This document shows positions 40,772 through 50,250 of a stretch of DNA of 64,000 nt, in pieces. The first letter of the stretch is position 1. Each line of letters opens with the position of its first letter. The DNA is from Thalassobaculum litoreum DSM 18839. GTDB taxonomy: Bacteria > Pseudomonadota > Alphaproteobacteria > Thalassobaculales > Thalassobaculaceae. The stretch spans positions 62,001 through 126,000 of the forward strand of contig NZ_FNBW01000007.1 of assembly GCF_900102465.1 (NCBI RefSeq). The letters run 5' to 3'. The notes beneath the pieces are model-generated. The model was not told the origin of the DNA. It saw only the letters and a list, made by a program, of their open reading frames with translations, and searched no databases. The position numbers were made by a program, and so were the translations under genes.

Positions 40772-42064
40772 ATGGACACGGTTTGGCTTGTCGATGAGGC
40801 GATGCTCCTGCGTTTCGCGGTGGCAGTCGCGGTCGGGGTGATCGTCGGTATCGAGCGTGGTTGGAGCCAGCGCGCCCTGGAGGCCGGCGCACGCACCATG
40901 GGCCTGCGGACCTTCACCTTGATCGGCATGGCGGGAGGCATCCTCGGGATTGTCGGCAACGAACTGCTGGTCGGAGCCGGACTGGTCGCGCTGGCGTCGC
41001 TGCTCGTGGTGTCATACCTGCGTGCCGATGACCGCGATCTGGGCCTGACCACGGAAGTGTCGGCACTGACCACCTTCCTGCTCGCCGTCTTTTCCGGCTG
41101 GGGCTATCCGACCTATGCGGCGGCAGGCGGCGCGGTGGTGGCCGCCGTGCTTGAGGCGAAGGCGCCTCTGCACCGGTTTCTCAAGGGGCTGGCCGAACGC
41201 GAGCTCGAGGCGGCGATCAAGCTGCTCCTGCTCGCCGTGGTCGTGCTGCCGGTCCTGCCGGATGCCGACCTGGGCCCCGACGGGCTCGTGAACCCACGCC
41301 AGATCGGAATCATCGCGGTGGCCCTCGCCACGATCTCGTTCGTCGGCTACTGGCTGGTGAAACTGATGGGGTCACGGGCGGGTCCGTTGCTGTTCGGGCT
41401 GGCCGGCGGCCTGGTTTCGTCGACGGCGGTCACCCTGGCCTCCGCCCGGCTGAGTCGGGCTCAGCCGAGCCTGGCCCCGGCCCTGGCAAGTGCGATCGCT
41501 GCGGCCAACGCGGTGATGGTGGTGCGCGTCGGCGCCGTGGCCGGTCTGATGGCCCCGGCGCTCCTGACCGATCTGGTCTCCGTGCTGGCGCCGATCGGTC
41601 TGCTGTCCCTCGGCTGGATGCTCTGGAGGCTGCTGCACCCGGCGGCGCCGGTCGGCCCGGGCGGGCTTGCCGAGATGATCGACGCACCGGTGCCGATCGG
41701 CGAAAGCGTGCTGATGGCGCTGCTGGTCGGTCTCGTCTCGCTGGCCGCCAGTATCGGCCGTTCGCTTTTTTCGGGCGCGGGCCTGATTGTGGTGGCTGCG
41801 ATCACCGGTCTGGCCGATGTGGACGCGCTGACCATCACCATGGCGCGACTTGCGCAGACCGTCGGAGACACAGCGGCTTCCGCCCCCGACGGCCTTCCGA
41901 TTGCTGATGTCATCTGCGTGGCCGTGATCGCCAACATGATCTCCAAGGCGGCGCTGGTCGCGGCGTTGGGCGATCGGCAACTCGCCGCCGGGATTGCCGG
42001 CCTGTTCGGGTTCTCCGTTCTGATCGCAATCAGTGCGATCGCGGCGCGCAGCTTTATCGGCTGA
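40772..42064 (+). CDS. MgtC/SapB domain protein fused to DUF4010
   Basis: 430 residues, about ten to twelve membrane helices. N-terminal MgtC-like part: VGVIVGIERGWSQR and RTFTLIGMAGGI; the C-terminal half contains GLAGGLVSSTAVTLASARL and DAPVPIGESVLMALL, the DUF4010 pattern. Inner-membrane protein of unknown transport role; MgtC members are linked to Mg2+ limitation. Divergent from the M20 gene. Confidence 0.85.
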   Translation: MDTVWLVDEAMLLRFAVAVAVGVIVGIERGWSQRALEAGARTMGLRTFTLIGMAGGILGIVGNELLVGAGLVALASLLVVSYLRADDRDLGLTTEVSALTTFLLAVFSGWGYPTYAAAGGAVVAAVLEAKAPLHRFLKGLAERELEAAIKLLLLAVVVLPVLPDADLGPDGLVNPRQIGIIAVALATISFVGYWLVKLMGSRAGPLLFGLAGGLVSSTAVTLASARLSRAQPSLAPALASAIAAANAVMVVRVGAVAGLMAPALLTDLVSVLAPIGLLSLGWMLWRLLHPAAPVGPGGLAEMIDAPVPIGESVLMALLVGLVSLAASIGRSLFSGAGLIVVAAITGLADVDALTITMARLAQTVGDTAASAPDGLPIADVICVAVIANMISKAALVAALGDRQLAAGIAGLFGFSVLIAISAIAARSFIG

Positions 42065-42069
42065 TCCGG

Positions 42070-43038
42070 TCAGTCGAAACTCTCGTCGATGCGCCGGACC
42101 AGATCAGCATCCAACGGTCCCCGGGCTTCCGCCGCCAGGCACATCGCCAGTTCCCGGCGGTTCTTCACCCCGAGGACGACGGTGTCGACGCCGTCCATGG
42201 TCAGCGCATAGCGGTGGGCGAGGTCGGCCGGATCCTCGCCGATCTCCGCCGCCAGTGTGCGCCAGCGGCCGGCCCGTTTGTAGTCCAGCATTTCCGGGTG
42301 ATCGTCGGGCAGGGGGCGGTCGATCTCGGCCGACAGCGCGCCGGCCTGCACCGCCTTGATGCCGAGCACGCCCACACCGTTGGCCTTGGCCGTGGCAATC
42401 ACGTCGCGCTGCCTGGTAGGGCCGTCATAGAATTTCAGCGCGCCGGGGCTGTCGATCGGGTTGCTGATGGCCTGTACGGCGGCCGGGGCGGGGCTCTCGC
42501 CCAGCAGCCGGATGATCGCGTCCGGCTGGCCGATGCCGGTCAGGCCCCAGGCGCCGATCAGGCCCTCGGCCACGAAGGTCTCGAACAGCGGACGCACATG
42601 CTCGCAGAACACGGAGTAGGGGGTGACCCGCACGGCGGCGTCCGGATGGCCGCGCATCGGGTGGTCGTCGGGGGCGACGTTGGAATGCAGGAAGAACAGA
42701 TCGATCTTCTCAAGCTTCATCAGCTTCAGGCTGGTGGCGATGGAGCTGCGCAGGCGGGCCTCGATCTCCGCCGGGGGCGTGCCGCCGAGCAGGCATTTCG
42801 TCGTCACCCGCACCCCCGCCGGCAGCCTGCCGCCGAACGCCTCGCCGATCACCGACTCCGCCTCGCCGTCGCCGTAGCGTGGCGCCATGTCGAGCAGGGT
42901 GATGCCGCCATCCACCGCCGCCTTCACGGTCGCAAGGCACTCCTCGCGCGTCGTCTTGCCCCAGAGATGGCCGATCCCGCCGCCGCCGAGTGTGAGGGCG
43001 CTGACCGGACCGAAGGGCCCGAGATTGCGCTGTTCCAT
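42070..43038 (-). CDS. Aldo/keto reductase
   Basis: 322 residues. TIM-barrel pattern with ITLLDMAPRYGDGEAE (catalytic Asp, Tyr), the Lys in VRVTTKCLLGG, and the later His/Ser region LFFLHSNVAPDD. NADPH-binding C-terminus GVKNRREL. Typical oxidoreductase of carbonyl compounds; substrate unknown. Confidence 0.85.
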   Translation of the reverse strand: MEQRNLGPFGPVSALTLGGGGIGHLWGKTTREECLATVKAAVDGGITLLDMAPRYGDGEAESVIGEAFGGRLPAGVRVTTKCLLGGTPPAEIEARLRSSIATSLKLMKLEKIDLFFLHSNVAPDDHPMRGHPDAAVRVTPYSVFCEHVRPLFETFVAEGLIGAWGLTGIGQPDAIIRLLGESPAPAAVQAISNPIDSPGALKFYDGPTRQRDVIATAKANGVGVLGIKAVQAGALSAEIDRPLPDDHPEMLDYKRAGRWRTLAAEIGEDPADLAHRYALTMDGVDTVVLGVKNRRELAMCLAAEARGPLDADLVRRIDESFD

Positions 43039-43133
43039 GCGTCTCTCCCGATTTCCTGTTTCGCCAGCAACGCTAGCAGGCGGGGCATGGTCGGGTGTAG
43101 CCTTGGAAAAAACAGGGAATACGGGAGGATATG

Positions 43134-44027
43134 ATGAGCGATACCGCACAATCCGCGAGCATGGGCATGGATGCCCGCCCGCTGACCCCGGTCGTTGGCG
43201 CCGAGATCCTGGGGATCGACCTGGGCAATGTCGACGACGCCCAGTTCGCCTTCATTCGCCAGGCCTTCGATCGTCATGCCGGGCTGCTGTTCCGCGGCCA
43301 GGACCTGTCGCCGGAGCAGCTCGTGGCCTTCAGCCGCCGGTTCGGCGAACTCGACCATGCGCCGATCATGGAGAACGGGCAGACCGCGGTGCCAGGCCTG
43401 CCGGAGGTCTATCTCGTCTCCAACATCAAGGGGCCGGACGGCAAGGAGATCGGCAGCCTGGGAGCGGGGGAGGCGGTCTGGCATACCGACATGTCCTATC
43501 TCGCCGCCCCGCCGGACATCTCCATGCTGCATGCGATCGAGGTGCCACCGGCCGGTGGCGATACCTGGTTGTGCGGCATGAACGCCGCCTACAACGCCCT
43601 GCCCGAGGAGCTGAAACGCCGGGTGAAGGGACTGCGGATCAAGCATGACGGCACCTACAATTCCGGCGGCTATGTGCGCCAGGGGGTGACCCCGACCGAT
43701 GACCCGCGCGAGAGCCCCGGAACCTATCATCCGGTGGTCATCGCCCATCCGAACACCGGCCAACCGCTGCTCTATCTCGGCCGCCGCCGGATGGCCCATA
43801 TCGAGGGGCTGGACCTGGCGGAGTCGGAGGCGCTGCTTGACGAGCTGTGGTCCTACGCCACCCGCGAGGAGAACGCCTACCGGCACCATTGGCGGATCGG
43901 TGACGTGCTGATGTGGGACAATCGGGCCACCATGCACCGCCGCGACCCGTTCGACGCGGCATCGCGCCGGCTGATGCGCCGAACCCAGGTGAAGGGTGCG
44001 CTCAAGCCGGCGGCCTATGCGGGATAA
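43134..44027 (+). CDS. TauD/TfdA-family Fe(II)/2-oxoglutarate dioxygenase
   Basis: 297 residues; ATG 43134 preferred (GGGAGG five bases upstream). Iron ligands HTD in VWHTDMSYL and His in MWDNRATMHRRD; 2-oxoglutarate Arg in RRLMRRTQVKG. Members release sulfite from taurine or degrade aryloxy acids; substrate unknown. Head-to-head with the aldo-keto reductase gene. Confidence 0.9.
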   Translation: MSDTAQSASMGMDARPLTPVVGAEILGIDLGNVDDAQFAFIRQAFDRHAGLLFRGQDLSPEQLVAFSRRFGELDHAPIMENGQTAVPGLPEVYLVSNIKGPDGKEIGSLGAGEAVWHTDMSYLAAPPDISMLHAIEVPPAGGDTWLCGMNAAYNALPEELKRRVKGLRIKHDGTYNSGGYVRQGVTPTDDPRESPGTYHPVVIAHPNTGQPLLYLGRRRMAHIEGLDLAESEALLDELWSYATREENAYRHHWRIGDVLMWDNRATMHRRDPFDAASRRLMRRTQVKGALKPAAYAG

Positions 44028-44147
44028 TCCTCTGCGGCCGATCAGGTCGCTGGGATTCTGTCGCACATTCCCTAAAATGGCTGAGGATTAGGTTGCGAGC
44101 CGGTTGAGCAGATGGGTGCCGAACGTTCCGGGTCTTATGGAAATCGC

Positions 44148-45983
44148 ATGCCCGTCCGCTTGTTTCTGCTGCTGATCTGCCTGTGCGGCGCTCTGGGCGT
44201 GTGGGCGCGCCCGGCCCTGGGCCAGACCGGATCGCCGCACGCCGTCCCGACCATTGCCCTGTCCACGATCGGCGACGGTATCGAACTGATCAACCATGCC
44301 CTGATCCTGCGGGATCCGGGCGCGGTTCTCGATCTCGACCAGGCGCTGACCTCGCCGGACTGGCAATGGCTGGGACCCGACAGACGCAATGCCGGGATCA
44401 CTGACGACCTGTTCTGGATCCGCTTCCGTCTGCGCAACGACACCGGGACCGCGCAAGAGGTGGTGGCCAGCTACGACATCGCCAACCTGACGGCGTTCAC
44501 CGCCTATGTGCGGGTCCCGGACGGCAGCCTGACGCGCACCGACGTCGATCCGGGCCTGCCGTACGATCAGCGTGCCGTCGCCTCGCCGCTGCCGGCCGTG
44601 TCGATCCTGCTGCCGGCGGGCGAGGAACGGGACGTGACCGTCGCCTTCGGCAACGCGTTCCCGGTCCCGATGAACACGGACATAAACCTGTGGAGTGCCG
44701 CCGGCTTCGACCGTCACACCCTGCTTCTGACGACATTCATCGTCTTTCTGGTCGGCTGTCTGACGACGGCGGCAGCCTTCTGGCTGCTGTACGGGGCGTT
44801 CATGCGCCAGGGCCGCATGGTCGTCTATGCGCTGTACATGACGGGGCTGGTCGCGGTCTACCTGAGCTTCACCGGCGTGGGGGAACAGATTCTCTTCCCC
44901 TCGACCGTCTGGTTGCGGGGGCTCGGTTTCCACTGGGCCATGTTCTGCGTCGGCGCCGCTTGTCTGGAGTTCGCGCGCCGACATCTCGACATCGCGCGGC
45001 TGCATCCCGGCCACGACCGTTTCATGCGGCTGGGCGCGGCGGCCTGCCTCTGCATGGCCGTCGTTTCGTTCCCGAGCCGCTATCCCGAAATCGAGGCGCC
45101 GCTCACCTTCGTCGCCATGACGGGAGCCCCGCTTTACGTCACCTGGCGGAGCTGGATCGCCTGGCGCCGGGACGGGATTTCCTATGCCAGCTGGATGGTG
45201 ATCGGTTGGGGCGGTGTGACGGCGTCGTCCGTGATGGGCGTCTTCGGCAGCGAACTGAACCTGCCCTACCTCGACCTCTCCCAGGCGGAGTTCACGCGTC
45301 TGGTCTTCGCTTGCACGGTGGTCGAGAGCCTGTTGTTCAGTGCCTCTCTGGGGCAATGGCTCCGGGGCCAGGAGGTCAGGCGGATCGCCGCGGAAGCCGA
45401 GGCCAGTCGGGATTCCCTCACCGGGCTCCTGAACCGTCGGGGATTCGACGCCCAAGTCCTGCACCTGAAACAGGCGGGTCTGTGGCCGGGCCGGCTTTGG
45501 CTGGCGCTCATCGACCTCGACCGGTTCAAGGAGATCAACGATACCTACAGCCATGCGGCGGGCGATGCGGTCCTGACCCATTTCGCAACCATGCTGCGCC
45601 GGGAGTTTCGGGCCAACGATGTGACCGTGCGCTTCGGCGGCGAGGAGTTCATCCTGCTGTTTGAAGCGGAGTCGGAGGAGGCCGCCTGCTCGGCGGTGGA
45701 CCGGGTGCGTCGACGCTTCGCCGGCACGCCGACCCGCTACGAGGGGTCGATGATCGGCCATACCCTGAGCGCCGGGCTGGTGCCGGTAGCCGACGGACCC
45801 GACGGGGACGAGGCGACCCTGATCGCCATGGCGGACGCGGCGCTGTATGGGGCGAAAAAAGCCGGGCGCAATATCGTCCGGGCCTCTTCCGAACTGACCG
45901 ATCCAGAGATCGCGCAGCGGCCGGCTCCGGGCGGGTCCGCCGAGCTGTCGCCCCTTATCGAGACGGCAACGGCACGGCAGTGA
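44148..45983 (+). CDS. 7TMR-DISM diguanylate cyclase (GGDEF), copy 1
   Basis: 611 residues from ATG 44148, matching the start context of copy 2. Signal peptide (MPVRLFLLLICLCGALGVWA), periplasmic DISM sensor (about 40-180), seven membrane helices (about 190-400) and GGDEF at the end. The active site is intact: RFGGEEF, with RAND five residues earlier as the inhibitory c-di-GMP site. It should make c-di-GMP and be feedback-regulated. Adjacent paralog follows 130 bases downstream. Confidence 0.9.
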   Translation: MPVRLFLLLICLCGALGVWARPALGQTGSPHAVPTIALSTIGDGIELINHALILRDPGAVLDLDQALTSPDWQWLGPDRRNAGITDDLFWIRFRLRNDTGTAQEVVASYDIANLTAFTAYVRVPDGSLTRTDVDPGLPYDQRAVASPLPAVSILLPAGEERDVTVAFGNAFPVPMNTDINLWSAAGFDRHTLLLTTFIVFLVGCLTTAAAFWLLYGAFMRQGRMVVYALYMTGLVAVYLSFTGVGEQILFPSTVWLRGLGFHWAMFCVGAACLEFARRHLDIARLHPGHDRFMRLGAAACLCMAVVSFPSRYPEIEAPLTFVAMTGAPLYVTWRSWIAWRRDGISYASWMVIGWGGVTASSVMGVFGSELNLPYLDLSQAEFTRLVFACTVVESLLFSASLGQWLRGQEVRRIAAEAEASRDSLTGLLNRRGFDAQVLHLKQAGLWPGRLWLALIDLDRFKEINDTYSHAAGDAVLTHFATMLRREFRANDVTVRFGGEEFILLFEAESEEAACSAVDRVRRRFAGTPTRYEGSMIGHTLSAGLVPVADGPDGDEATLIAMADAALYGAKKAGRNIVRASSELTDPEIAQRPAPGGSAELSPLIETATARQ

Positions 45984-46113
45984 GGGCCACGGCCGGAGAC
46001 CGTCGGCCGTGCGATGGGCCTTTCCGATCATTCGGTTTTGATGATAATGCCCAGGATCACCGGCTAGCCGCTCGGATCGGGCCGCGGATGGATCGTGGCC
46101 TGATGGAAACGGC

Positions 46114-47937
46114 ATGACTGCTCGCCTCCCGATATTCGTTCTGGTCTTCTGCCTCGTCCTGATCGCTTCGCCCAGCCGCGCCGTCGATTTCCAGGATCTG
46201 CCGGAGATCCCCCTTTCGTCACAGCGCGACGATCTGAGCCTTCTCGGTCGCTCGAGCTTCCTGGTGGACCCGGAGGGCGTGCTGTCCCTCGACGCAGCAC
46301 TGCGATCGGACGGCTGGGAGCCGGCGACCGAGGCGTCGCGGAAGCGTGGCCTGACCAGCGCCAAGTTCTGGATGCGCTTCGCAGTGGTGAACGACACGGC
46401 GGTGCCACGCGAACTCGTGGTGACCCATGACGTCGGCCGATTGACCGATTTCGCGATCTTCACCATCTCTCCGGACGGTCAGGTAGACCGCACAGCCTTC
46501 GACGCGATGCAGGCCTACGAGGACCGGCCGCTGGCCTATGCGGGAGCGGCGGTGGCGTTCACCGTGCTGGCGGGCGAGCGTCGCGAGGTGGTGGCGCGGT
46601 TCGGCAACGACCATGCGATTCCGATCCATCTGAATCTGATGCTGTGGAGCGAGCGGGGGTTCGAACACCACTCGGTGACCAGCACGGCATTCTTCGTGTT
46701 CTGGATCGGCTGCCTGGCGACGGCGGCGTCGTTCTGGCTGCTCTACGGCATTTTCATGCGCCAGGCCCGCATGGTCGTCTATGCGGTCTACATGAGCGCC
46801 GTCGCCTCGACCTATGTGATCTTCTCCGGTGTCGGGCTTCAGCTCCTGTTCCCCGGGAATTCCTGGTTGCAGCATCTCGGCTTCGACTGGTCGGTGTTTA
46901 TGCTGACGGCGGCCGCCTACGAGTTCGTCCGACGCCATCTGGATCTCGAGCGCCTGCACCCCCGGCACAACATCGTTCTGCGGGTCGCGGTCGGCTTCTA
47001 CGCGACTGCGGCCCTCTTGGCGCTGCCGGCCCAGGCCCCGGTCATCGAGACGCCTTTGACCTTCTTCGCGTTGATGACGATGCCGTTCCACCTGACCTGG
47101 CTGAGCTGGATTGCCTGGCGGAGCGACGGACTCAAATACGCCTCCTGGATGGCGTTCGGGTGGGGGCTGGTCTCGCTCTCCACCCTGCTGACGGCCAGCG
47201 TCACTGCGTACTTCGTGCCGTACCTCGCGATCTCGCACATCATACTCGTGCGGCTGGTCTTTATCGGCATCGTGATCGAGAGCCTGCTGCTCAGCGCATC
47301 GCTGGCCCAGTGGCTGCGCGGCCAGGAGGTTCGGCGGATCGCTGCGGAAACCGCCGCCAGCCGGGATTCCCTGACCGGTCTGCTGAACCGTCGGGGCTTC
47401 GAGGCCCATGTGCATCACCTGAAGCGCACCGGACTGTGGCCCGGGAAGCTGTGGCTGGTGCTCATCGACCTCGACCGCTTCAAGGACATCAACGACACCT
47501 ACAGCCATGCCGCCGGCGACGGCGTGCTGACCCATTTCGCCAGCATGCTGCGCCGGGAGTTCCGGGCCAACGACGTGACCGCCCGGTTCGGCGGCGAGGA
47601 GTTCATCCTGCTGTTCGAGGCCGAGACCGAGGAGGCCGCCCGGTCGGCCGCCGACCGGGTGCGCCAGCGCTTCGCCGACACGCCGACGCGGTATGACGGA
47701 TTCAAGATCGGCCACACGCTGAGCGCCGGTCTCGTGCGGGTCGGAAACAGCCCGGACGAGGACGAGGCCACCCTGATCGCCATGGCCGATGCGGCGCTCT
47801 ACGCCGCCAAGAAGGCCGGCCGGAACCAGGTGCGCGCCTATTCCGACCTGGACGAGATCGAGGGCCAGGGACAGCCGACCCCCGGCAAGGTCGTCGACCT
47901 GACGTCGCTGTCCTCGGCGGCTAAGGCGCGTAGCTGA
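46114..47937 (+). CDS. 7TMR-DISM diguanylate cyclase (GGDEF), copy 2
   Basis: 607 residues, very similar to copy 1 throughout the GGDEF part and well related in the sensor part, so a tandem duplication. Signal MTARLPIFVLVFCLVLIA, DISM domain, 7TM, GGEEF with RAND I-site intact. The greatest divergence is in the periplasmic domain, which suggests distinct ligands. Its 3' end overlaps the convergent Lrp gene by 17 bases. Confidence 0.9.
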   Translation: MTARLPIFVLVFCLVLIASPSRAVDFQDLPEIPLSSQRDDLSLLGRSSFLVDPEGVLSLDAALRSDGWEPATEASRKRGLTSAKFWMRFAVVNDTAVPRELVVTHDVGRLTDFAIFTISPDGQVDRTAFDAMQAYEDRPLAYAGAAVAFTVLAGERREVVARFGNDHAIPIHLNLMLWSERGFEHHSVTSTAFFVFWIGCLATAASFWLLYGIFMRQARMVVYAVYMSAVASTYVIFSGVGLQLLFPGNSWLQHLGFDWSVFMLTAAAYEFVRRHLDLERLHPRHNIVLRVAVGFYATAALLALPAQAPVIETPLTFFALMTMPFHLTWLSWIAWRSDGLKYASWMAFGWGLVSLSTLLTASVTAYFVPYLAISHIILVRLVFIGIVIESLLLSASLAQWLRGQEVRRIAAETAASRDSLTGLLNRRGFEAHVHHLKRTGLWPGKLWLVLIDLDRFKDINDTYSHAAGDGVLTHFASMLRREFRANDVTARFGGEEFILLFEAETEEAARSAADRVRQRFADTPTRYDGFKIGHTLSAGLVRVGNSPDEDEATLIAMADAALYAAKKAGRNQVRAYSDLDEIEGQGQPTPGKVVDLTSLSSAAKARS

Positions 47938-48382
47938 GGGGTAGCCGGGTGGAGAACTTGATCTCCTCCATCGCGAAATTTGAACTCACGTCCATCAGCG
48001 GCACCGCCGTGATCAGCCGCTTGTAGATCGCGTCGTAGGTCGCGATGTCGGGGACCACGGCCTTCAGGATGTAGTCGATGTCGCCGCTCATGCGGTAGAC
48101 CTCGACGATCTCGTCGATGTCGTCGACCGTGCGGGCGAACTGCTCCAGCCAGTCCATGTCGTGGCGGTTGGTCCGCACCCGGACGATCACCGTCACGCCC
48201 AGGGCGATCTTCTCGCGGTCCAGCAGCGCCACCCGCCGGCGGATCACCCCGTCCTTCTCCAGCCGCTGGATGCGCCGCCAGCAGGGCGTGGTCGACAGGC
48301 CGACCGCCTCGGCGATGTCGGCCAACGCCAGCCCCGCATCCCGCTGCAGCAGGTCCAGGATTTTACGGTCCACATGATCCAT
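47921..48382 (-). CDS. Lrp/AsnC-family transcriptional regulator
   Basis: 153 residues from ATG 48382 (MDHVDRKILDLLQRDAG). HTH LADIAEAVGLSTTPCWRRIQ and LEKDGVIRR, then a RAM domain with MSGDIDYILKAVV. Lrp-type regulators sense amino acids. Divergent from the DUF6356 gene 102 bases away. Confidence 0.9.
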   Translation of the reverse strand: MDHVDRKILDLLQRDAGLALADIAEAVGLSTTPCWRRIQRLEKDGVIRRRVALLDREKIALGVTVIVRVRTNRHDMDWLEQFARTVDDIDEIVEVYRMSGDIDYILKAVVPDIATYDAIYKRLITAVPLMDVSSNFAMEEIKFSTRLPLSYAP

Positions 48383-48484
48383 AGAAAAATATTCTATAGA
48401 TCGGCTTCTGCATTGCAATCAAAGCAAACCGTTTCGCCCGGAACGAGGGCACACTTGGCTTACCTGATCGAAGAGGGGGCCAGC

Positions 48485-48718
48485 ATGCGCATGTTCACCG
48501 ACCACCCCGCCAGCGTCGGCGAGACCTATGGCGAGCATCTCGGCATGGCGAGCGGTTTCGGGTTCCGCATGATCCTCGGCGGGCTGGCCTGCCTGGTACA
48601 CGGCATCCTTCCGTTCCTGTTCACCAAGACCGGCAGCCGGATCGTCACCGAGCTGCATGGCCGCATGGTGACCCATCGCAACCGGCACGCCGCCGCCGAC
48701 AGCCGCCAGACCGCCTGA
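48485..48718 (+). CDS. DUF6356 family small membrane protein
   Basis: 77 residues. MFTDHPASVGETYGEHL then GFRMILGGLACLVHGILPFLF is the family pattern: one strongly hydrophobic segment then a His/Arg-rich end. Found widely in alphaproteobacteria; function unknown. Divergent from an Lrp regulator, which may control it. Confidence 0.8.
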   Translation: MRMFTDHPASVGETYGEHLGMASGFGFRMILGGLACLVHGILPFLFTKTGSRIVTELHGRMVTHRNRHAAADSRQTA

Positions 48719-48725
48719 CATCCGC

Positions 48726-48789
48726 TAGAGCCAAATCCGACCATATTGAATCATTTCATGATTCAATATGGTCGGTGAATTTGTCTCTA
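48726..48789. repeat. TAGAG...CTCTA palindromic element, copy 2, with perfect inner palindrome
   Basis: Outer arms TAGAGCCAAAT / ATTTGTCTCTA (one mismatch). Inner arm CCGACCATATTGAATCAT pairs perfectly over 18 bp across a TTC loop (48737-48775). It lies 7 bases after the DUF6356 stop and may act as terminator; it is AT-rich unlike its surroundings. Confidence 0.75.
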
Positions 48790-48798
48790 AGACAATGA

Positions 48799-48865
48799 GA
48801 TAGAGCAGATTAACGCACGCGGGCGCGATCACGCAGTGATCCCGTCACCGCACGATCTGCTCTAA
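48799..48865 (-). repeat. TAGAGCAGAT dispersed palindromic element, copy 3
   Basis: 67 bases, about 87 percent identical to the element at 58835-58901 when read leftward. Ends TAGAGCAGAT and ATCTGCTCTA, inner GATCAC-TGC-GTGATC. Its TAG is the stop codon of the DOPA dioxygenase gene. It lies 9 bases from copy 2. Confidence 0.8.
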
Positions 48866-49221
48866 CCGTCGAAGATCGACAGCTTCAGCGCATACGACTT
48901 GCCCAGGAACACAACGTGGTCCCGGTGATCGGCCATGCCGTCGCCGGTATTGGGGTGCATGAAGACGTCGAGCCCGCCGCGGTTCAGGGTCAGCCACGGC
49001 AGGAGGCTCGCCAGCAGATCGGGCGCGAAGGCGACCTGATAGCTCCACATCGGGTGCGGACCGACCGGCTTCTCGTGGAACCGGCCCATCTCCGCCGCCG
49101 GAAACGCGGCCTGGATCCGGGCGTACAGGTCTCTGGCCGGCGCGGCGGTCTGCGCGTCGAAATAGACATGCGCATGCCAGCTCTCGATGGCCTCCGGCCC
49201 GGTCTTCGGTGTCTCGCTCAT
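48862..49221 (-). CDS. DOPA 4,5-dioxygenase family protein
   Basis: 119 residues from ATG 49221 with AGGGAGAAGG upstream. Residues WHAHVYFD, GRFHEKPVGPHPMWSYQ and FMHPNTGD...DHRDHVVFLG are the family signature with conserved metal-binding His. Members cleave extradiol aromatic rings. The stop lies in a dispersed repeat. Confidence 0.85.
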   Translation of the reverse strand: MSETPKTGPEAIESWHAHVYFDAQTAAPARDLYARIQAAFPAAEMGRFHEKPVGPHPMWSYQVAFAPDLLASLLPWLTLNRGGLDVFMHPNTGDGMADHRDHVVFLGKSYALKLSIFDG

Positions 49222-49428
49222 CGCCTTCTCCCTGGTTCCGCCGGATATACCGCATTTTAGCGGCCTTGGCCGTAACGATGCGACCTTTCCCGAGTCGCCC
49301 GTCGCGCAGTGATTTTCCTGCCGAAGAGAAATCAACGCGACCCGCGAGTCGCGGGCTGCCCATCGTCCGCATACAATTGTCTCCTTAGGGTTGATTTCCC
49401 AGTATCAGCTTCAGTGGGGGACATCACG

Positions 49429-50214
49429 ATGGCTGAGAGACCGTTTCTCGCAGGAATCGGCCCGATCCATGCCGAATGCGAGTCCAGACGCAGTGAAATC
49501 CAGGAATCGTTGATCCGGATCGATCGCGACTTCCACCAGGCCAAGCTCGATCTGCAGGCCTGCGACGACATCGACACCTTCAAGGATCGGTTGCGGGAGG
49601 TCGGCAAGTACGTGCCGAGCGCCTTCGACAGCCGGTTCAAGCCGGCGCGGACGGGCGACTGCATCGGCCTCACCGTGCGGGACGACGCCGGCATCGCCGC
49701 GACGCTGGGCGTGCGGCTCTACCGCTTCACGGTCACATCCATGGCCGATCACCTGGAGACGCTCAGTCTGTTCTACAGCAACCCGGCCGAGCAGATGATC
49801 CCGGGCGAGCGGCTCAGCATTCAGGGCGATGCCGACGCCTATGCCTCGCGCCTTCAGGACAAGGTGTACTGGACGGGTGGGCTGTGGGTGCGCCCGGACC
49901 TGCGCGGCCGCCAGACCAATTTCCCCAAACTTCTCGGCATCGCCGCCGGGTCCATGGCCCATGCGCGATGGGGCCGGGTCGGGATGGTCAGCGTCACCGA
50001 AAAGGTGATGGCGGAGCGCGGGCTGGTGTCGAAGAGCTACGACATGCAGCACGTTCTCGACAGCATCATCTGGACCCATCCGGCCCGGCCCGAGAAGAAG
50101 GAATGGGTGCTGCTGGCCAAGGACGCGGACTACATCGCGCGGCAGACCCTGACCCATAGTGCGGGCGAGGTTCCGTTGATCTATCGCGTGGACGAGAACC
50201 GGCGGATCGCGTGA
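49429..50214 (+). CDS. Hypothetical protein, possibly GNAT-like C-terminal half
   Basis: 261 residues. N-terminal helices with charged coiled coil, then beta/alpha body (YWTGGLWVRPDLRGRQTN, FPKLLGIAAGSMAHARW) reminiscent of the acetyl-CoA site of GNAT acetyltransferases (V-R-P-x-x-R-G-R). Similarity is suggestive only. Function unknown. Confidence 0.6.
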   Translation: MAERPFLAGIGPIHAECESRRSEIQESLIRIDRDFHQAKLDLQACDDIDTFKDRLREVGKYVPSAFDSRFKPARTGDCIGLTVRDDAGIAATLGVRLYRFTVTSMADHLETLSLFYSNPAEQMIPGERLSIQGDADAYASRLQDKVYWTGGLWVRPDLRGRQTNFPKLLGIAAGSMAHARWGRVGMVSVTEKVMAERGLVSKSYDMQHVLDSIIWTHPARPEKKEWVLLAKDADYIARQTLTHSAGEVPLIYRVDENRRIA

Positions 50215-50250
50215 CCACCGATACGGGCGGCGTGGCGCCGGTGCGCCGGC

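Noticed and set aside
44088-46466. Very long leftward ORF over the first GGDEF gene
   Set aside because: Spans two real genes and the gap between them; Arg/Gln/Pro-rich antisense frame typical of GC-rich DNA.
46219-47715. Leftward ORF over the second GGDEF gene
   Set aside because: Antisense shadow similar to the one over copy 1, as expected from the duplication.
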